Positions 46,286 to 55,385 of a stretch of 64,000 bases of DNA are shown piece by piece. Origin of the DNA: an uncultured Caryophanales bacterium. GTDB taxonomy: Bacteria; Bacillota_I; Bacilli_A; RFN20; CAG-288. Each line of letters opens with the position of its first letter. Within the stretch, counting starts at the first letter, position 1. The stretch spans positions 1-64,000 of the forward strand of contig CAJMBK010000008.1 in assembly GCA_905211645.1 (NCBI GenBank), written 5' to 3'. Position numbers and translations under genes: made by a program. Under the pieces are notes generated by a model, which did no database searches, was not told the DNA's origin, and saw nothing but the letters and a program-made list of their open reading frames with translations.

Positions 46286-46903
46286 ATGACTTACATATTT
46301 CTTCATGGTTTAGGTCAAACTTCATCAAGCTGGGATGAAACAGTAAAATCTTTAGATAAAGAATTAAAGTTGTTTACTCCAAATTTATCATATTGGATAA
46401 AAGATAAAGAGTCATCATTTAATACACTTTACGATGAACTTATAAAATATTGTGAAAAAGTTGATGATGATCTTTGTCTTGTTGGTTTATCCTTAGGTGG
46501 AGTTCTTGCTTTAAAATATGCTATCGAACATCAAGATAAAGTTAAGTCATTAGTTTTAATTGGAACTCAATACAAAATGCCAAAAGGTTTATTAAAATTC
46601 CAAAATGTCATCTTCCATTTAATGCCTAAGTCTGTGTTCTCCAAGATGGGATTTCAAAAATCCGATTTCATCAATCTTTGTAAATCGATGATGGATTTAG
46701 ATTTTTCAAGCTCAATCAAACACATCAAAGCCAAAACTTTAGTAATCTATGGTAAAAAAGATAAAGCAAATAAATCCGCTGCAATCGAATTATCAAAGTT
46801 AATTCCAAATGCAGAATTAGTGTGTATTCCTAACTCAAATCATGAAGTTAACAATGATAAGCCAGATTTACTTGCTAAGGAAATTAACAGATTCTGTAAA
46901 TAA
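46286..46903 (+). CDS. Alpha/beta hydrolase
   Basis: FLHGLGQTSSSW oxyanion region, nucleophile elbow GLSLGG with Ser near 73, Asp in YGKKDKANK region and a C-terminal SNHEVNNDKP with the catalytic His. 205 aa is short for the family, with a small cap. Substrate unknown (ester, lipid or peptide). SD GGAGAG. Confidence 0.75.
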   Translation: MTYIFLHGLGQTSSSWDETVKSLDKELKLFTPNLSYWIKDKESSFNTLYDELIKYCEKVDDDLCLVGLSLGGVLALKYAIEHQDKVKSLVLIGTQYKMPKGLLKFQNVIFHLMPKSVFSKMGFQKSDFINLCKSMMDLDFSSSIKHIKAKTLVIYGKKDKANKSAAIELSKLIPNAELVCIPNSNHEVNNDKPDLLAKEINRFCK

Positions 46904-46918
46904 ATTCATCTATCAAAA

Positions 46919-46949
46919 ATGCTGCCAGCTTCTTGGCAGCATATTTTTA
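46919..46949. terminator. Bidirectional terminator
   Basis: A 9-bp stem atgctgcca/tggcagcat with T-rich sequence on both sides, between convergent genes. Confidence 0.85.
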
Positions 46950-48353
46950 TCTATTTCTAACTTGATTCATTGAGTAAATAACAATTTTTACATCATCACT
47001 AGGTTTAACCATGTTTGTCATATTTTCTGTGACCAATGTGACGAAAGTGTTATTATTTAAAATCAATTCACAAAGTTCCTGGTCGATGAAACAGACGACG
47101 CTGATCATTTTACCCTTTGTTTCGAACTCATAAATTCTTCTTCTCTTGTAGAAAGCAGTCTCTTTATTAAGAGATCTAGTTCTATCGATGAAAAGAGTAT
47201 TTTCATCAGTATAAATATCAACGGATCCAACTGAAACACTTTGGAAAGGTTTCAAAGAGAACATAATCTTTTCTGGATAGTGAGTTTGCTTTAGTCTAAG
47301 TTCATTAACTTCATTAATAATTCTCATGTCCATCAATGGGTGAACTGAGAATGAGAATTTTCCTCTATCATCGAATGTGATTCTTCTTGGAGCGGTTAAC
47401 ATGCCATCTGCATCTTTAATTTGGACATCAGTTGGAATGCAACCGAAAGCAATAAGCCTATCTCTTGAGTCGTATTGAACTTTGATAGATGTCATATCTT
47501 CGGAGCAGTCAAATCTGCTCTTTGTTGATAAATCGTATGTGAATTCACCATGTTGAGGATTAAAATCGGACATGACACAGTAGCTTCTTGAATAAGATGC
47601 TAAATCTCTAGAAATCATGTAAGCACCACTTCTATTATCTTTACTTACTGAGCAGGTGATCATGACTGAAGAAATATTTGTCTCTCTGATTCTGTTGATT
47701 GAAAGTGAAGTAACACGGTACTTACTTTCAAGGAATGGACAACTTCCCAAAAACTCAACTTTGTTATGGTTGATATCAAAATGGTATGTTGCTATTGTTC
47801 TTAAATTTGTTTTAACGTTGAAACCAACTAAAACGATATAAACTTCATTTTCGTAATCAAATGCTGAGATTGCTTCAATAGTACCCTTTTCAAAATCAGC
47901 AGCTTCGATATCATGTTCATCAAGTAAAACATGCTTATCGTTTGTGTTATCAAAATTGATACCATCTTCAGAAAAACAGCAGATAACTGCAGTATTTTCA
48001 ACTGAAGTTAAATCATGAATATGAAGATTTCTTTCATCTTTTCTTGAATATCTATTTGCGATGTAGAAAAGATAAATTCTGTCTCTGATAACTAATGCTG
48101 TGCAATCTTCAATACCATCTCTATCCAATTTAAGAGTTGGATAAATAGCATCACAAGCATTTTTGAAAACTAAAGTATCATCGGAAATACCATGACCGAC
48201 GACGTAAAAGTTTTCCTCTTTAGAAAATGGAGAATGTAAATCAAAAATATGATATTGGTTTTTATAATAACAGTAGCCAGCAATTTTAATTAAAGAATTT
48301 CTCACTAATGTATAGTGGCTTCTTGGTTTAAATTGTTTCTTGATTGGTTCCAT
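46947..48353 (-). CDS. GH32-like five-bladed propeller protein lacking catalytic acids
   Basis: 468 aa, no signal peptide. It follows sucrose-6-phosphate hydrolase (SacA/GH32) along its length: HYTLVRN...YYKNQYHIF, LYLFYIAN-type strand, QHGEFTYDL, LTAPRRITF (GH32: MTLPRELTL) and a C-terminal beta-sandwich. But the nucleophile motif NDPNG is RNSLIKIAG here, RDP is replaced (FEKGTIEA), and the EC motif is absent. So the hydrolytic triad is missing while the fold is kept. Likely a sugar-binding or regulatory pseudoenzyme; function unknown. Its -10 box is 8 nt before the ATG. Confidence 0.65.
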   Translation of the reverse strand: MEPIKKQFKPRSHYTLVRNSLIKIAGYCYYKNQYHIFDLHSPFSKEENFYVVGHGISDDTLVFKNACDAIYPTLKLDRDGIEDCTALVIRDRIYLFYIANRYSRKDERNLHIHDLTSVENTAVICCFSEDGINFDNTNDKHVLLDEHDIEAADFEKGTIEAISAFDYENEVYIVLVGFNVKTNLRTIATYHFDINHNKVEFLGSCPFLESKYRVTSLSINRIRETNISSVMITCSVSKDNRSGAYMISRDLASYSRSYCVMSDFNPQHGEFTYDLSTKSRFDCSEDMTSIKVQYDSRDRLIAFGCIPTDVQIKDADGMLTAPRRITFDDRGKFSFSVHPLMDMRIINEVNELRLKQTHYPEKIMFSLKPFQSVSVGSVDIYTDENTLFIDRTRSLNKETAFYKRRRIYEFETKGKMISVVCFIDQELCELILNNNTFVTLVTENMTNMVKPSDDVKIVIYSMNQVRNR

Positions 48354-48361
48354 ACTCGGAT

Positions 48362-48370
48362 ATTATATCA
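48362..48370 (-). promoter_or_regulatory. Extended -10 eight nt before ATG of GH32-like gene
   Basis: On the minus strand TGATATAAT is followed by 8 nt (ATCCGAGT) and the ATG; no SD. Predicts a leaderless or near-leaderless transcript. Confidence 0.55.
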
Positions 48371-48621
48371 TTTAGAGTTATTAATATTACCTTGAAAAAT
48401 CAAATATTTATAGAAAAAACGGCAAATTTTGCCTATTTTTTTGCATAATTTCTTATCTTTCACTTTTAGTACAATGTTTACAAAAATTCTATTTTTAAAC
48501 ATCAAAAATTTCAGGTTTGATATTGAGGATAAAGGCAAATTCGGTATTGAAAAATAATTCCTAATTTGGTAATCTTTATAAGCATTTTAAGTTTTTATTA
48601 TGCTTAGATGGAGGTATAAAC

Positions 48622-48882
48622 ATGTCTCGTTATTGTGATTTAAGTGGCGTTGGTCCACTCACTGGTAATACCCGTTCACACTCATTAAGAGCAACCCGTC
48701 GCCGTTGGAATGTTAATCTTCACAAGGTTAAAATGAACATCAATGGACAAGTCGTTACACTTAAAGTTTCCGCACGTACACTCCGTACTTTGAAGAAGCA
48801 AGCACAAGAAGCTCATGCTCACTGCGGTTGTGAACATTGCCAATGTGAAGCACACGAAGCTGAAGCAGTTGCTTCAAACTAA
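48622..48882 (+). CDS. rpmB: Ribosomal protein L28 with Cys/His-rich C-terminal tail
   Basis: [12 protein letters not shown] and [16 protein letters not shown] are L28 hallmarks, and [13 protein letters not shown] ends the normal protein (about 62 aa). About 20 further residues ([15 protein letters not shown]) form a Cys/His pattern not found in ordinary L28 and able in principle to bind zinc or copper. The only other Cys in the body is C5. SD GGAGGT is ideal. A strong terminator follows. Confidence 0.9.
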   Translation: MSRYCDLSGVGPLTGNTRSHSLRATRRRWNVNLHKVKMNINGQVVTLKVSARTLRTLKKQAQEAHAHCGCEHCQCEAHEAEAVASN

Positions 48883-48901
48883 TTAAATCATATATAAAAA
48901 C

Positions 48902-48935
48902 ACTACTCATGAGGTAACTCGTGAGTAGTTTTTTC
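48902..48935. terminator. Terminator of rpmB
   Basis: A 12-bp stem actactcatgag/ctcgtgagtagt with a GTAA tetraloop and six T on the plus strand; the convergent gene's end overlaps nearby. Confidence 0.9.
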
Positions 48936-49661
48936 TTATAAGAACATGTATCCAAGTGAAGTATCAACAATCAATAAGATTAATGTGATACCAAGTGAAG
49001 CGATATAAATCCATTCAGTAAGTGCTAAGAAATTGACCTTTGGTCTTAAGAAATAAGTTGCACCATCCTGTTCGGTTTTATTCTTTTTAGCCCAACTGGA
49101 AAGTTTTGGATTTAAAAGTAAGATAACTAATAATAGAGCAAGAACTGAATAAGCAATTGCGGTTCCAAATGAGATTGAAAATTGTGAATAATCTCTCATG
49201 ACATGAGAATTGTAGAAACCGTAAGTAGCAAGTAAACCATTCTTTAAGATTGTTGAAGCAAATGATAATGTTGTGAAAATAATATGTTTATTTGGATAGA
49301 AAAGTGAAAATCCAAAGTTCAATCCATACATGATTGATTCAACAAAAATGACGATAACAATGACTAATCCTAACCAGTTGAATTCACCTAAAGTTGTTAA
49401 TAAATTGAATGTGTAAATAAGTGAACCACCTACATAGAATAATAAGAATAAAAAGAATGAATAAACTGCGTAAACTCTTCTTTTTTCAGTTAAAAGAGAA
49501 TTTAATTCACATGGGAATGTGTTAAATATCGTGCTCTTTTTTTGCAAATATTTTTCTTTTCTCAAACATAGTACACAAGTAACTATGAATAATATCAAAC
49601 TTGCTAATCCTAAAACAAGAATTGGAAGGATGATATTGAGATTTATCATGGTATAAGGCAT
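48936..49661 (-). CDS. Polytopic membrane protein, unknown
   Basis: 241 aa with about six transmembrane helices (7-30, 60-85, 95-118, 125-145, 165-185, 215-240). Soluble loops are short; a KKNKTEQDGATYFLRPK loop precedes the last helix. No family recognised. SD GGAGGT lies 6 nt before the ATG. Stand-alone gene between the rpmB and rpe units. Confidence 0.6.
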   Translation of the reverse strand: MPYTMINLNIILPILVLGLASLILFIVTCVLCLRKEKYLQKKSTIFNTFPCELNSLLTEKRRVYAVYSFFLFLLFYVGGSLIYTFNLLTTLGEFNWLGLVIVIVIFVESIMYGLNFGFSLFYPNKHIIFTTLSFASTILKNGLLATYGFYNSHVMRDYSQFSISFGTAIAYSVLALLLVILLLNPKLSSWAKKNKTEQDGATYFLRPKVNFLALTEWIYIASLGITLILLIVDTSLGYMFL

Positions 49662-49716
49662 TCAATAACCTCCGAATTTTTACATTATTATAAAAAATCT
49701 AACTTCTATATTCTCT

Positions 49717-50391
49717 TTAGATATTTAATTTCTCGATTTGTTCTGCAATTTTAGTTCCATTTTCAACGAATAAGTATGAACCTGAAACAAAGTATCTTGC
49801 ACCTAAATCGTAGCAACGTTTTGCGGTTTTATCGTTGATACCACCGTCAACTTCAATAAAACAATTTAAATTGTTTTCTTCAATAAAGTTACTTGTTTTC
49901 TTGATTCTTTCAAGGCTAGATTCAATGAATGATTGTCCGCCATAACCTGCTTGAACGGTCATGATTAAAACAAAGTCAAACTTAGAAAGAACTTTGAAGA
50001 AAAGTTCATCATCGGTATAAGGGTTAATTGCTAAACCAAGTTTAAGTTCTGGGTATTTTAAGCGTGTTTCAGCCACTAAATCTAAAAGTTCTGTTTCTGA
50101 TTTAAAAACTTCAACGTGAAATGAAACAAGTTTAGCACCCATATCAGCAAATTTAGAAACGTGATCTTTTGGATTAATAACCATCAAATGAACATCTTCA
50201 GTAAATCCACATTTATGAACTAAAGGGAAAATAGATTCACCAAAGGAAATATTAGGAACAAAATTGCCATCCATGACATCGTAGTGAAGATATTCAATAC
50301 CAGCATTACGCATTTTATTGAACTGATCTTCCAATGTCAAAAAGTTGCAACCTAAAATGCTAGGTAAAATGACAGATTTATTTTCTTCCAT
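49717..50391 (-). CDS. rpe: Ribulose-phosphate 3-epimerase
   Basis: PSILGCNFLTLEDQ, LHYDVMDGNFVPNISFG (metal His/Asp), DVHLMVINP and VEVDGGINDKT are diagnostic. 224 aa is typical. It interconverts ribulose-5-phosphate and xylulose-5-phosphate. Its start lies inside the end of rsgA (14-nt overlap), last gene of the cluster. Confidence 0.95.
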   Translation of the reverse strand: MEENKSVILPSILGCNFLTLEDQFNKMRNAGIEYLHYDVMDGNFVPNISFGESIFPLVHKCGFTEDVHLMVINPKDHVSKFADMGAKLVSFHVEVFKSETELLDLVAETRLKYPELKLGLAINPYTDDELFFKVLSKFDFVLIMTVQAGYGGQSFIESSLERIKKTSNFIEENNLNCFIEVDGGINDKTAKRCYDLGARYFVSGSYLFVENGTKIAEQIEKLNI

Positions 50392-51265
50392 AAATTGACT
50401 CCTTTGCTTCTTCTAATAATTTTGTGTAGTTTGAGTAATGTTTAAGTTTTTGCTCATCTTCATTGTATCTAAAACAAACATTACAGATGTTTTTATCTTC
50501 GTTTGTATGTAAACAATCTCTGTATTTACAATCGTGTGAATAGAGCGAAAATCCTGGGAAATTCTCAGCGATATCAGCCTTAGTTAAATCAAGTTCAAAT
50601 GATGAAAATCCAGGTGTATCACCGATGAATCCGTTGTTATAAGGAATTAAAGTAACGCTTTTTGTAACGTGTTTTCCTCTACCTTTAATAACTTGATAAT
50701 CACCTTCTTGGAATGAAAATGATGAATCTATTTTATTGAGCATTGTTGATTTTCCAACACCGGATTGACCCATGACACAGATTGTCTTATTCTTAGTTAA
50801 TTCAATAAGTTTTTCAACATCCATAATACCATCAATTGATGAGTAAAAACATGAAATACCTAAGCTTTCATAGTATTCTCTTTCTTTTTGAATACTTGCT
50901 TTCTCTTCATCGTTCAAGAGATCATATTTAGAAAAAATAATAACAGGTCTAATGGATGAATAGTGTGCGGTTAATAGGTACTTATCCAACATGAAAGAGG
51001 AATAATTAGGCTCTTTAACTGATATTATTACTAATACAATATCAACATTAGCAATTCTTGGTCTAGTTAATAAAGTGGTTCTTTCTAAACGTTCTTTAAT
51101 GTTATTTTCTTCATCCAAAATAACGTTGTCACCAACCATTAAATTACCTTTATTAAAGACAACATTTTTTCTAACTTTACAAACTCTTTTATCTTCATGA
51201 TTTTCAGTATTAACTAAAACATAACCTAAAGAGGAGTTTGAACAAACTTTATAAATATTACCCAT
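50378..51265 (-). CDS. rsgA: Ribosome small subunit-dependent GTPase RsgA
   Basis: Circularly permuted GTPase: G4 SKYDLL comes first, then G1 GQSGVGKSTMLNK and G3 DTPGFSSFEL, and the zinc site CKYRDCLHTNEDKNIC. 295 aa is normal. It helps mature the 30S subunit. Overlaps prkC by 1 nt. Confidence 0.95.
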   Translation of the reverse strand: MGNIYKVCSNSSLGYVLVNTENHEDKRVCKVRKNVVFNKGNLMVGDNVILDEENNIKERLERTTLLTRPRIANVDIVLVIISVKEPNYSSFMLDKYLLTAHYSSIRPVIIFSKYDLLNDEEKASIQKEREYYESLGISCFYSSIDGIMDVEKLIELTKNKTICVMGQSGVGKSTMLNKIDSSFSFQEGDYQVIKGRGKHVTKSVTLIPYNNGFIGDTPGFSSFELDLTKADIAENFPGFSLYSHDCKYRDCLHTNEDKNICNVCFRYNEDEQKLKHYSNYTKLLEEAKESIYGRK

Positions 51266-52146
51266 TATTTCTTACCTTTTGAGAATAAGCGTTTGAAGAA
51301 TCCTTGTTTAGTTTCAATCATTGAAGGGTTCTTAACAATCTGTTGAATATCTTCTCTCATGTTGTAGACAGATTTATATCTGTCATTAGGAGATTTCATC
51401 GTTGCTTTCAAAATAATTTTTTCTATACATGCTGGAGTTTTTGAATTGTATTTCTTTGGAGATGGGAATTTTTCCTTGATATGTTTTAAAGCAACCATGA
51501 CAGCTGAATCATCATCGTAAGGAACTCTTCCAGTAATCAATTCAAAGAATGTAATACCTAAAGAATAGATATCAGATTGAGGTGAAGCAACATTTCCTTG
51601 AGAAATTTCAGGTGCTAAATAGTGAACAGAACCGACAACAACTTCGCTTCTTGTAACATGACTTGCATTTGTGAAAGTTGCGATACCAAAATCACCAAGT
51701 TTAATAGTTCCGTCCGCTAAAACATAGACATTTTGAGGTTTGATATCTCTGTGAATAACACCATGTTGATGTGCGTATAAAACTGCGTTACAAAGTTGAA
51801 GCATGACATCGCACGCTTCGATAAATGAGAGTTTTCCTCTTTGGTTTAAAACGTCTCTAAGTGTCTTACCGTTAACAAATTCATTAACCATGTAAGGACG
51901 GCCTTTGTAATTACCAAGAGTAACAACTCTGACAATATTTGGATGATTCAAACTAGCTGCAGTTCTTGCTTCTCTTTCAAAACGAGTGAGATTCACTGCG
52001 TTTTTCATAGTTTCTTCCTTAATAATTTTCAAAGCAAAATCTTTATTTAAAATTAAATCTTTTGCCTTATAAACTATTGCCATACCGCCTTCACCAAGAA
52101 CAGCATCAAGGCGATATCTTCCGTCAATAACATCATTTAATTCCAT
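51265..52146 (-). CDS. prkC: PrkC-like Ser/Thr kinase, soluble form
   Basis: Complete kinase: GEGGMAIVYKAKD (P-loop), FALKII with the ATP-binding Lys, HRDIKPQNV catalytic loop, KLGDFGIA (DFG). 293 aa ends shortly after the kinase domain with a basic stretch (FFKRLFSKGKK). PrkC normally adds a transmembrane helix and 3-4 extracellular PASTA repeats that sense muropeptides; all are missing. Overlapping prpC and rsgA supports the call. Confidence 0.9.
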   Translation of the reverse strand: MELNDVIDGRYRLDAVLGEGGMAIVYKAKDLILNKDFALKIIKEETMKNAVNLTRFEREARTAASLNHPNIVRVVTLGNYKGRPYMVNEFVNGKTLRDVLNQRGKLSFIEACDVMLQLCNAVLYAHQHGVIHRDIKPQNVYVLADGTIKLGDFGIATFTNASHVTRSEVVVGSVHYLAPEISQGNVASPQSDIYSLGITFFELITGRVPYDDDSAVMVALKHIKEKFPSPKKYNSKTPACIEKIILKATMKSPNDRYKSVYNMREDIQQIVKNPSMIETKQGFFKRLFSKGKK

Positions 52147-52147
52147 A

Positions 52148-52891
52148 TTAGTTGACTACCTCCAATAAAGAAACTCCAATATTATCCTTACCACCGTTTG
52201 AGTTTGCAGTTTTAATTAAAATCTCGCATTTCTCTTTAGTGTTGAATAATTTCTTAGAAAGAATTTTTGTAATTTCCTGATTATTAACCATATTGTACAA
52301 ACCATCTGAACACAGTAATAATTTATCATAATCGTTATCGATAATTGAAATATGTGGAATAACACTATTTTTTATTCCAACCGCTGCAATTAAAGTATTA
52401 TTCATCTTCAAATCAGATATATCTGAGAAAGTTAGATGATTATCATGAGCAAAGTTAAAAAGTGTATCTGAATAAGTAACTTTTCTTAGCTCTTTTTCTC
52501 TTGAAAAGGTGTAACATGCTGAATCACCAACATGAAGAATATAAGTTTTTGTATCAAAAACTAAAGCAAGAGTATAAGTTGAAGCCATATTCGAGTAGAT
52601 CTCTGAAGATATCTGCATCTCCTTAACTCTTTCTTGAATAAAACTGAATAGTCTCTTTAAAGTTTTAACAATTTTTGCTTCATCCTTTAAATCATCTTCT
52701 TCAAGATTATTTAAATATTGAATGGTGAGTTCTCCGCATAATGTTGAACAAACCTCACCTTTTCTATTACCACCGACTCCATCACAAACTAATAAGCCAG
52801 CAAAAAATGGAAAAAATGATGCGAATGCAAAATCTTCATTATTCTTTCTCTTTTTACCGCAATCAGTTAGTGAATAAATACGATTCATCAT
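52148..52891 (-). CDS. prpC: PP2C-type protein phosphatase PrpC
   Basis: NNEDF, VCDGVGGNRKGE, CSDGLYNMV and GGKDNIGVSL carry the metal-binding aspartates of PP2C phosphatases. It is the cognate phosphatase of PrkC. 247 aa is normal. Start codon follows the rlmN stop by 2 nt. Confidence 0.92.
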   Translation of the reverse strand: MMNRIYSLTDCGKKRKNNEDFAFASFFPFFAGLLVCDGVGGNRKGEVCSTLCGELTIQYLNNLEEDDLKDEAKIVKTLKRLFSFIQERVKEMQISSEIYSNMASTYTLALVFDTKTYILHVGDSACYTFSREKELRKVTYSDTLFNFAHDNHLTFSDISDLKMNNTLIAAVGIKNSVIPHISIIDNDYDKLLLCSDGLYNMVNNQEITKILSKKLFNTKEKCEILIKTANSNGGKDNIGVSLLEVVN

Positions 52892-52893
52892 AG

Positions 52894-53961
52894 TTATTCT
52901 TCCTTAATCTTCTTGTATTTTGCTCTTAATTGTCCGCAAGCAGCGTCGATATCAGAACCAAATTCTTTTCTGATAGTTGCTTTAATTCCATTGGCATTCA
53001 AAAAGTCACGGAAAGCATGAACTTTGTTATTTGATGATCTCTTGAATGGTTTTTCTGCAACTTCATTGTAAGGAATTAAGTTAACATAACCATAAGTAGG
53101 TTTAATAAGTTCAACAAGTTGTTTGGCGTGCTCTAAAGAGTTATTTAAACCATCAATCATGATGTATTCGTAAGTAACTCTTCTGCCATTTGCAGATTTA
53201 TTGTAATCTTCGATGGCTTTAATAAGTTCTTTCAAAGGGTATTTTCTGTTAATTGGCATCAATTTATTTCTGATTTCATCATTTGGAGCATGAAGCGAAA
53301 TAGCTAAATTGATCTGCAAATTTTCATCCTTAAATCTTTCAATTCCAGGGACAATGCCGCATGTAGAAATTGAAATATGTCTTGCACCAACATCGATACC
53401 AAATTGGCAGTTGATAATTTTAACGTAATCCATAACATTATCATAATTATCAAAAGGTTCACCAGTACCCATGACAACAGAGTGAGTTAAGTGGGCTTTT
53501 GTATCAATTTCAGTTCTTAAAATTTGATCGACAACTAAAAATTCACCGACCATTTCAGCAGCAGTTAAATCTCTTCTTTTTCTAAGTAAACCAGAGGCAC
53601 AGAATGCACAGCCCATCAAGCAACCAACTTGAGAGGAAACACAAACAGAATCACCGTAGATATATCTCATCAAAACTGTTTCTACGAGTTGTCCGTCTTC
53701 AAGTTTAACAAGGAGTTTCATTGTTCCATCACTTGAAATCTTTTTAACTTCTACTTCTGGAAGATGAATGTAATATTTGGATTTCAAAACTTCACGAAAA
53801 CTGACTGAAATATCAGTCATCTCATCGAAATCAAATACTCTTTTCTTATACAACCAGGAGTAAATTTGCTTAGCACGGAAAGCTTTTTGACCTAAAGCCA
53901 TCATCTGACCTTCCAATGCTTGTAAAGTTACACCTAAAATATTAATTCTATTTTCTTCCAT
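52894..53961 (-). CDS. rlmN: 23S rRNA/tRNA adenine-C2 methyltransferase RlmN
   Basis: Radical-SAM Cx3Cx2C motif GCLMGCAFCASG, SSQVGC, and the catalytic C-terminal Cys in AACGQLR. 355 aa is typical. It methylates A2503 of 23S rRNA and A37 of some tRNAs. It starts within 1 nt of the rsmB-like stop. Confidence 0.95.
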   Translation of the reverse strand: MEENRINILGVTLQALEGQMMALGQKAFRAKQIYSWLYKKRVFDFDEMTDISVSFREVLKSKYYIHLPEVEVKKISSDGTMKLLVKLEDGQLVETVLMRYIYGDSVCVSSQVGCLMGCAFCASGLLRKRRDLTAAEMVGEFLVVDQILRTEIDTKAHLTHSVVMGTGEPFDNYDNVMDYVKIINCQFGIDVGARHISISTCGIVPGIERFKDENLQINLAISLHAPNDEIRNKLMPINRKYPLKELIKAIEDYNKSANGRRVTYEYIMIDGLNNSLEHAKQLVELIKPTYGYVNLIPYNEVAEKPFKRSSNNKVHAFRDFLNANGIKATIRKEFGSDIDAACGQLRAKYKKIKEE

Positions 53962-55250
53962 TATGAAACCCTCTTTAAAATAGCGTAGTAAAGACTGTCA
54001 CTATTAAATTCATAAGATAAAATTTGTTTTTCTTTAATTAGTGTGAATTCTGGATGATTCTTTACAAATTCTTCAATTCTTTCAGTTGTTTCAAAGTCTA
54101 AAAATGATCTAACCATGAAAAATAATCTGCCATTAGGTTTAACAAAGTATGAAGATTCTTCCAAATAATCTTTGATGACATCTTTGGCTCTCATTTCAGC
54201 TATTTCGAGTGAGAAATTGAATAAAACATCACCAGAACGCTTGAACATGCCAATATTTGAATTTGGAGGAGTACAGATAACAACATCCTTTGAATCAAAT
54301 TCAACTTCATTTTTGATAAATCTAAGTTCTTTGCAAATTAAAGTTTCGCAATCAACTCCAAGTCTTTCAAATAGTGCCTTACTTCTTGCTAAAGATCTAT
54401 CATCTAAGAAACAAGCAAGACTTCTACCGTTATTCATATTGTTGATAATTGAATAGTAAGAGCAAAGATTACCACTTGTGGCAGTAATTTGCATGATATC
54501 ATCAAATGAATGATAGTTGATATCATCCAAAGCCTTAAAAATTGAAAAATCAAGAACAAAGAGCTTACCATCAACGACTTCTTTAAGTTCAGAAGGTAAA
54601 ATCTTCTGCTTTAAAATCAAAATTCCGTAGCTATCAAACATCTTATTTTCACTTTTAACGATTTCGAATCTATCATCGTTAGCAAAATCTTCCAAATGGC
54701 ATTTGTTGATATTGATAGCAAGTGCTTGTTTGTATTGAAAATTTGGTTTAATCAAATTATTAAGTTCATCCCTTGAAAATGAATCGTGAAGTTTAACAAA
54801 AACATCATAAGGAAGATTCAAAATCAAAAGATTCTTCTCAAGTTTAGATAAAGTTTTATTCTCTAAATATTTATTTTGAGTGCAAAATGCACGGATTTTC
54901 TGAGAAAAAGATGTGGTATCAACATAAGTTGGAGTGTACAAACTCTCCAATAGATCGTTATCAATTTCTTCAACAGAAATATCTTCTTTCATATATTTGA
55001 AAGAGATGAAATAGTAAGCGATGAGGTAGAAAAAGATATCTTCTTTGCTGATTAAAGGAAAATTATCCTTGATAGCAAAGTCGATAAGCATGAAATGTCT
55101 CACGTAAAAATTGACTATCTTAACTACATATTTTTTATCTTCTTTGGAGATGTTATTGGATAAAAAGAAATAATTGCAATAGTCTTTTACAGGGATCTTT
55201 TTTATCTTGATTGCATAGAGAATATCTGCAACCATATCAAAAATTTTCAC
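53961..55250 (-). CDS. rsmB: RsmB (Sun/Fmu)-like protein with degenerate methyltransferase domain
   Basis: Same place in the conserved rsmB-rlmN-prpC-prkC-rsgA-rpe order. The N-terminal NusB-like RNA-binding domain (about 1-135) is followed by a Rossmann methyltransferase fold. But SAM motif I (normally DACAAPGGKT) is QITATSGNLC, catalytic PCSG is PPNSNIG with Asn330 in place of Cys, and the YSTC cysteine is Arg (FFMVRSF). So it cannot methylate C967 as RsmB does. Start is GTG with SD AGAGGT. It probably keeps a non-catalytic RNA-binding or assembly role. Confidence 0.75.
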   Translation of the reverse strand: MKIFDMVADILYAIKIKKIPVKDYCNYFFLSNNISKEDKKYVVKIVNFYVRHFMLIDFAIKDNFPLISKEDIFFYLIAYYFISFKYMKEDISVEEIDNDLLESLYTPTYVDTTSFSQKIRAFCTQNKYLENKTLSKLEKNLLILNLPYDVFVKLHDSFSRDELNNLIKPNFQYKQALAININKCHLEDFANDDRFEIVKSENKMFDSYGILILKQKILPSELKEVVDGKLFVLDFSIFKALDDINYHSFDDIMQITATSGNLCSYYSIINNMNNGRSLACFLDDRSLARSKALFERLGVDCETLICKELRFIKNEVEFDSKDVVICTPPNSNIGMFKRSGDVLFNFSLEIAEMRAKDVIKDYLEESSYFVKPNGRLFFMVRSFLDFETTERIEEFVKNHPEFTLIKEKQILSYEFNSDSLYYAILKRVS

Positions 55251-55293
55251 ACTAAAACCTCTTAAACTATCTATATTTTACTAAATTAATATT

Positions 55294-55320
55294 TATATCT
55301 TATATAGATAGCAAGATATA
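55294..55320. repeat. Inverted repeat in the promoter region of the rsmB cluster
   Basis: Perfect 8-bp arms tatatctt (55294-55301) and aagatata (55313-55320) with an 11-nt spacer, between the terminator of the upstream gene and the rsmB start. Could be a regulator site or an RNA hairpin. Confidence 0.35.
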
Positions 55321-55340
55321 AGTAAAACTATCTAATTAAG

Positions 55341-55377
55341 CCAAAGAAAAACTCCTAACTTAATCAAATTAGGAGTT
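55341..55377 (-). terminator. Terminator of the 55386-55967 gene
   Basis: A 9-bp stem aactcctaa/ttaggagtt with a T-run on the minus strand. Confidence 0.85.
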
Positions 55378-55385
55378 AATAACAC

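Noticed and set aside
48421..48440. Short hairpin ggcaa/ttgcc with T-run between the GH32-like gene and rpmB
   Set aside because: The 5-bp stem is weak and lies upstream of both divergent genes, where a terminator makes little sense; possibly a relic or attenuator.
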